From an uncultured Lachnospiraceae bacterium (GTDB lineage: Bacteria; Bacillota; Clostridia; Lachnospirales; Lachnospiraceae): a stretch of DNA of 7,320 bases. The stretch spans positions 1-7,320 of the forward strand of contig CATYEA010000092.1 of assembly GCA_958405355.1 (NCBI GenBank). The letters are read 5' to 3'. A model generated the notes under the pieces. That model was not told the origin of the DNA, made no database searches, and saw only the letters and a list, made by a program, of their open reading frames with translations. Shown here one piece after another: positions 5,982 to 7,320 of the stretch. The position numbers and the translations under genes are program-made. Within the stretch, counting starts at the first letter, position 1; each line of letters opens with the position of its first letter.

Positions 5982-7145
5982 GCAAGTTTAAAATTGAAGA
6001 ATATTAAAAAAATATACCCCAATACTGAAAAAAAGAAAAATAAAAAAGGGGAACAGGAAAAGAAAAGTAATCTTCTGGTCACAGAAGAAGGCGTTGTCGC
6101 TGTTCAGGAATTCAACCTTGATATTGCAGATAAGGAATTTATTGTATTGGTTGGACCGTCCGGGTGCGGAAAGTCCACAACGCTCCGTATGGTAGCCGGC
6201 CTGGAAGAAATTTCATCCGGTGATCTTTACATTGATGATAAGCGTGTCAATGATGTGGCCGCAAAAGAACGGGATATTGCCATGGTATTCCAGAGTTATG
6301 CCCTTTATCCGCATATGACTGTATTTGAGAACATGGCTTATCCATTAAAATTAAAAAAAGTAGATAAGGCGACCATTGAAAAAACGGTGAATGAGGCTGC
6401 AGAAATTCTCGGGATCACCGAATATCTGGATCGAAAACCGAAAGCGCTTTCCGGCGGTCAGAGACAGAGAGTTGCCATAGGACGGGCCATTGTGAGAAGT
6501 CCGAAGGTACTCTTAATGGATGAGCCGCTTTCGAATCTGGATGCGAAGCTGCGTAATCAGATGAGAGCGGAGATTATCAAGCTGCGGAAACGTATCAACA
6601 CAACGTTCATTTATGTAACCCACGATCAGACCGAAGCTATGACATTGGGAGACCGTATTGTTATTATGAAAGACGGTGTGATTCAGCAGGTCGGAACACC
6701 TCAGGAAGTATTTGACCATCCGGCCAATCTGTTTGTGGCCGGCTTTATCGGTATGCCTCGAATGAACCAGTTTGACGCTGAATTGATAAAGGTTGATGGA
6801 AAATATGCAGTAAGGCTGGAAGGGCTGACGGTCGTGCTGTCTGAAGAAAAACAGGAACGGCTGTTGGCGAAAAATGTGGAGCCCCAGGAAGTGGTACTTG
6901 GTGTTCGGCCGGAGCATTTAGTGCTGGATACAGAGGCAGATGCGAAGATTCATGGGGTTGTGGATGTTTCTGAAATGATGGGAAGCGAAATTCATTATCA
7001 TGTAACAGCTCAGAATAAGGACATCATCATCATTGTACCGACAATCGGAAATAGTTCTTTTATTTCGATGGGAAAAGAGATTACATTTACATTCCAGGGC
7101 AGTGTAGCTCATATATTTAATAAAGAGACTGGGAATAACCTGTAA
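5979..7145 (+). CDS. ugpC: Sugar ABC importer ATPase, UgpC/MsmK/MalK type
   Basis: This 388-residue ATPase powers the importer from the cytoplasmic side as a homodimer. The motifs are intact and in order: Walker A GPSGCGKST (59-67), Q-loop Q105, signature LSGGQ (157-161), Walker B LLMDEP (178-183), D-loop SNLD (185-188) and H-loop H215 in THDQ. The C-terminal part (about 240-388), with GVRPEH at 308-313, is the OB-fold regulatory domain of MalK/UgpC proteins. Between KKIYP and VAVQEFNLDI is an insertion of about 25 residues rich in lysine and glutamate (about 16-38) that shorter MsmK proteins lack; I recall similar insertions in other Lachnospiraceae homologues. UgpC is a family label only; glycerol phosphate transport is not implied. 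In many Firmicutes one unlinked MsmK serves several importers, so this linked copy may be dedicated or shared. Confidence 0.94.
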   Translation: MASLKLKNIKKIYPNTEKKKNKKGEQEKKSNLLVTEEGVVAVQEFNLDIADKEFIVLVGPSGCGKSTTLRMVAGLEEISSGDLYIDDKRVNDVAAKERDIAMVFQSYALYPHMTVFENMAYPLKLKKVDKATIEKTVNEAAEILGITEYLDRKPKALSGGQRQRVAIGRAIVRSPKVLLMDEPLSNLDAKLRNQMRAEIIKLRKRINTTFIYVTHDQTEAMTLGDRIVIMKDGVIQQVGTPQEVFDHPANLFVAGFIGMPRMNQFDAELIKVDGKYAVRLEGLTVVLSEEKQERLLAKNVEPQEVVLGVRPEHLVLDTEADAKIHGVVDVSEMMGSEIHYHVTAQNKDIIIIVPTIGNSSFISMGKEITFTFQGSVAHIFNKETGNNL

Positions 7146-7157
7146 TTTTAAATATAT

Positions 7158-7177
7158 GAGGCGTCCATTAGCGCCTC
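7158..7177 (+). terminator. Weak hairpin after the operon
   Basis: GAGGCG (7158-7163) and CGCCTC (7172-7177) pair into a 6-bp stem with an 8-base loop, starting 12 bases after the ATPase stop. The sequence after it (CTCTCAGATGAAAA) has no T-run, so it does not look like a standard intrinsic terminator on the plus strand. It may cap the mRNA 3' end or act with a termination factor. The rest of the 123-bp gap is A-rich and otherwise holds only the tRNA promoter. Confidence 0.4.
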
Positions 7178-7227
7178 CTCTCAGATGAAAAAAATCATAA
7201 AAAGTTGAGAAAAAATGAAAAAATAGC

Positions 7228-7256
7228 TTGCCAAATGTCTTAAGTTATGATATGAT
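7228..7256 (+). promoter_or_regulatory. Promoter of the tRNA gene
   Basis: TTGCCA (7228-7233) and TATGAT (7251-7256) are separated by 17 bp, and TGA directly before the -10 box gives an extended -10 element (TGnTATGAT). Initiation near 7263 would leave a leader of about six bases before the mature tRNA end, typical for a stable RNA promoter. Confidence 0.75.
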
Positions 7257-7268
7257 AATTTTCGTTGA

Positions 7269-7320
7269 GGCTCCATGGTCAAGCGGTTAAGACACCGCCC
7301 TTTCACGGCGGTAACAGGGG
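7269..7320 (+). tRNA. tRNA-Glu (anticodon UUC), 3' end outside window
   Basis: The 5' acceptor strand GGCTCCA (7269-7275) is followed by TG and a D arm (GTC at 7278-7280 with GAC at 7291-7293, loop containing GCGGTTAA). The anticodon stem is CCGCC (7295-7299) with GGCGG (7307-7311), enclosing the loop CTTTCAC with anticodon TTC at 7302-7304, which reads GAA/GAG for glutamate. The variable region and the first strand of the T stem (GGGG) follow, and the window then ends, so the T loop and 3' acceptor strand are missing. Other tRNA genes may follow in a cluster outside the window. Confidence 0.95.

Overview
The window looks like chromosome of a low-GC, gut-associated Clostridia species, most likely a Lachnospiraceae member. 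The reasons are strong AAGGAGG ribosome-binding sites, AT-rich intergenic DNA, and close resemblance of the proteins to families common in that group. The species cannot be fixed from the sequence.

Layout. At the left edge, the first 32 codons of a divergent (minus-strand) AraC-type regulator run off the window. The 227-bp divergent region holds a perfect 8+8 bp palindrome, candidate promoters in both directions and an A-tract-rich segment. A plus-strand operon of six genes follows: sugar-binding lipoprotein (326-1681), a stem-loop (1707-1736), two MalF/MalG-type permeases (1778-2662 and 2675-3565), a 66-residue two-helix membrane protein resembling DUF6903 (3575-3775), a GH112 galactosyl-hexosamine phosphorylase (3796-5979), and a UgpC/MsmK-type ATPase (5979-7145) whose start codon overlaps the phosphorylase stop. 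After a weak hairpin, a well-formed promoter drives a tRNA-Glu(UUC) gene that is cut by the right edge.

How the genes fit together. The lipoprotein, two permeases and ATPase make a complete CUT1-type ABC importer. Such importers bring in oligosaccharides without phosphorylating them. The cytoplasmic phosphorylase would then split the disaccharide with inorganic phosphate, giving alpha-galactose-1-phosphate plus an N-acetylhexosamine. The expected substrates are galacto-N-biose (Gal-beta-1,3-GalNAc, mucin core 1) and/or lacto-N-biose I (Gal-beta-1,3-GlcNAc, type-1 milk oligosaccharides). Galactosyl-rhamnose is a less likely alternative within GH112. The Leloir genes, the N-acetylhexosamine kinase and the extracellular glycosidases known from bifidobacterial pathways are not in this window, so they must lie elsewhere. 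The AraC-type protein is the natural candidate regulator.

Novelty. The core pathway is known. The least understood parts are the small membrane protein inside the transporter/phosphorylase operon, the RNA structures between the binding-protein and permease genes, and the unproven regulator/palindrome pair. I see no mobile element, CRISPR array, pseudogene or frameshift. No stretch over 300 bases lacks a gene.
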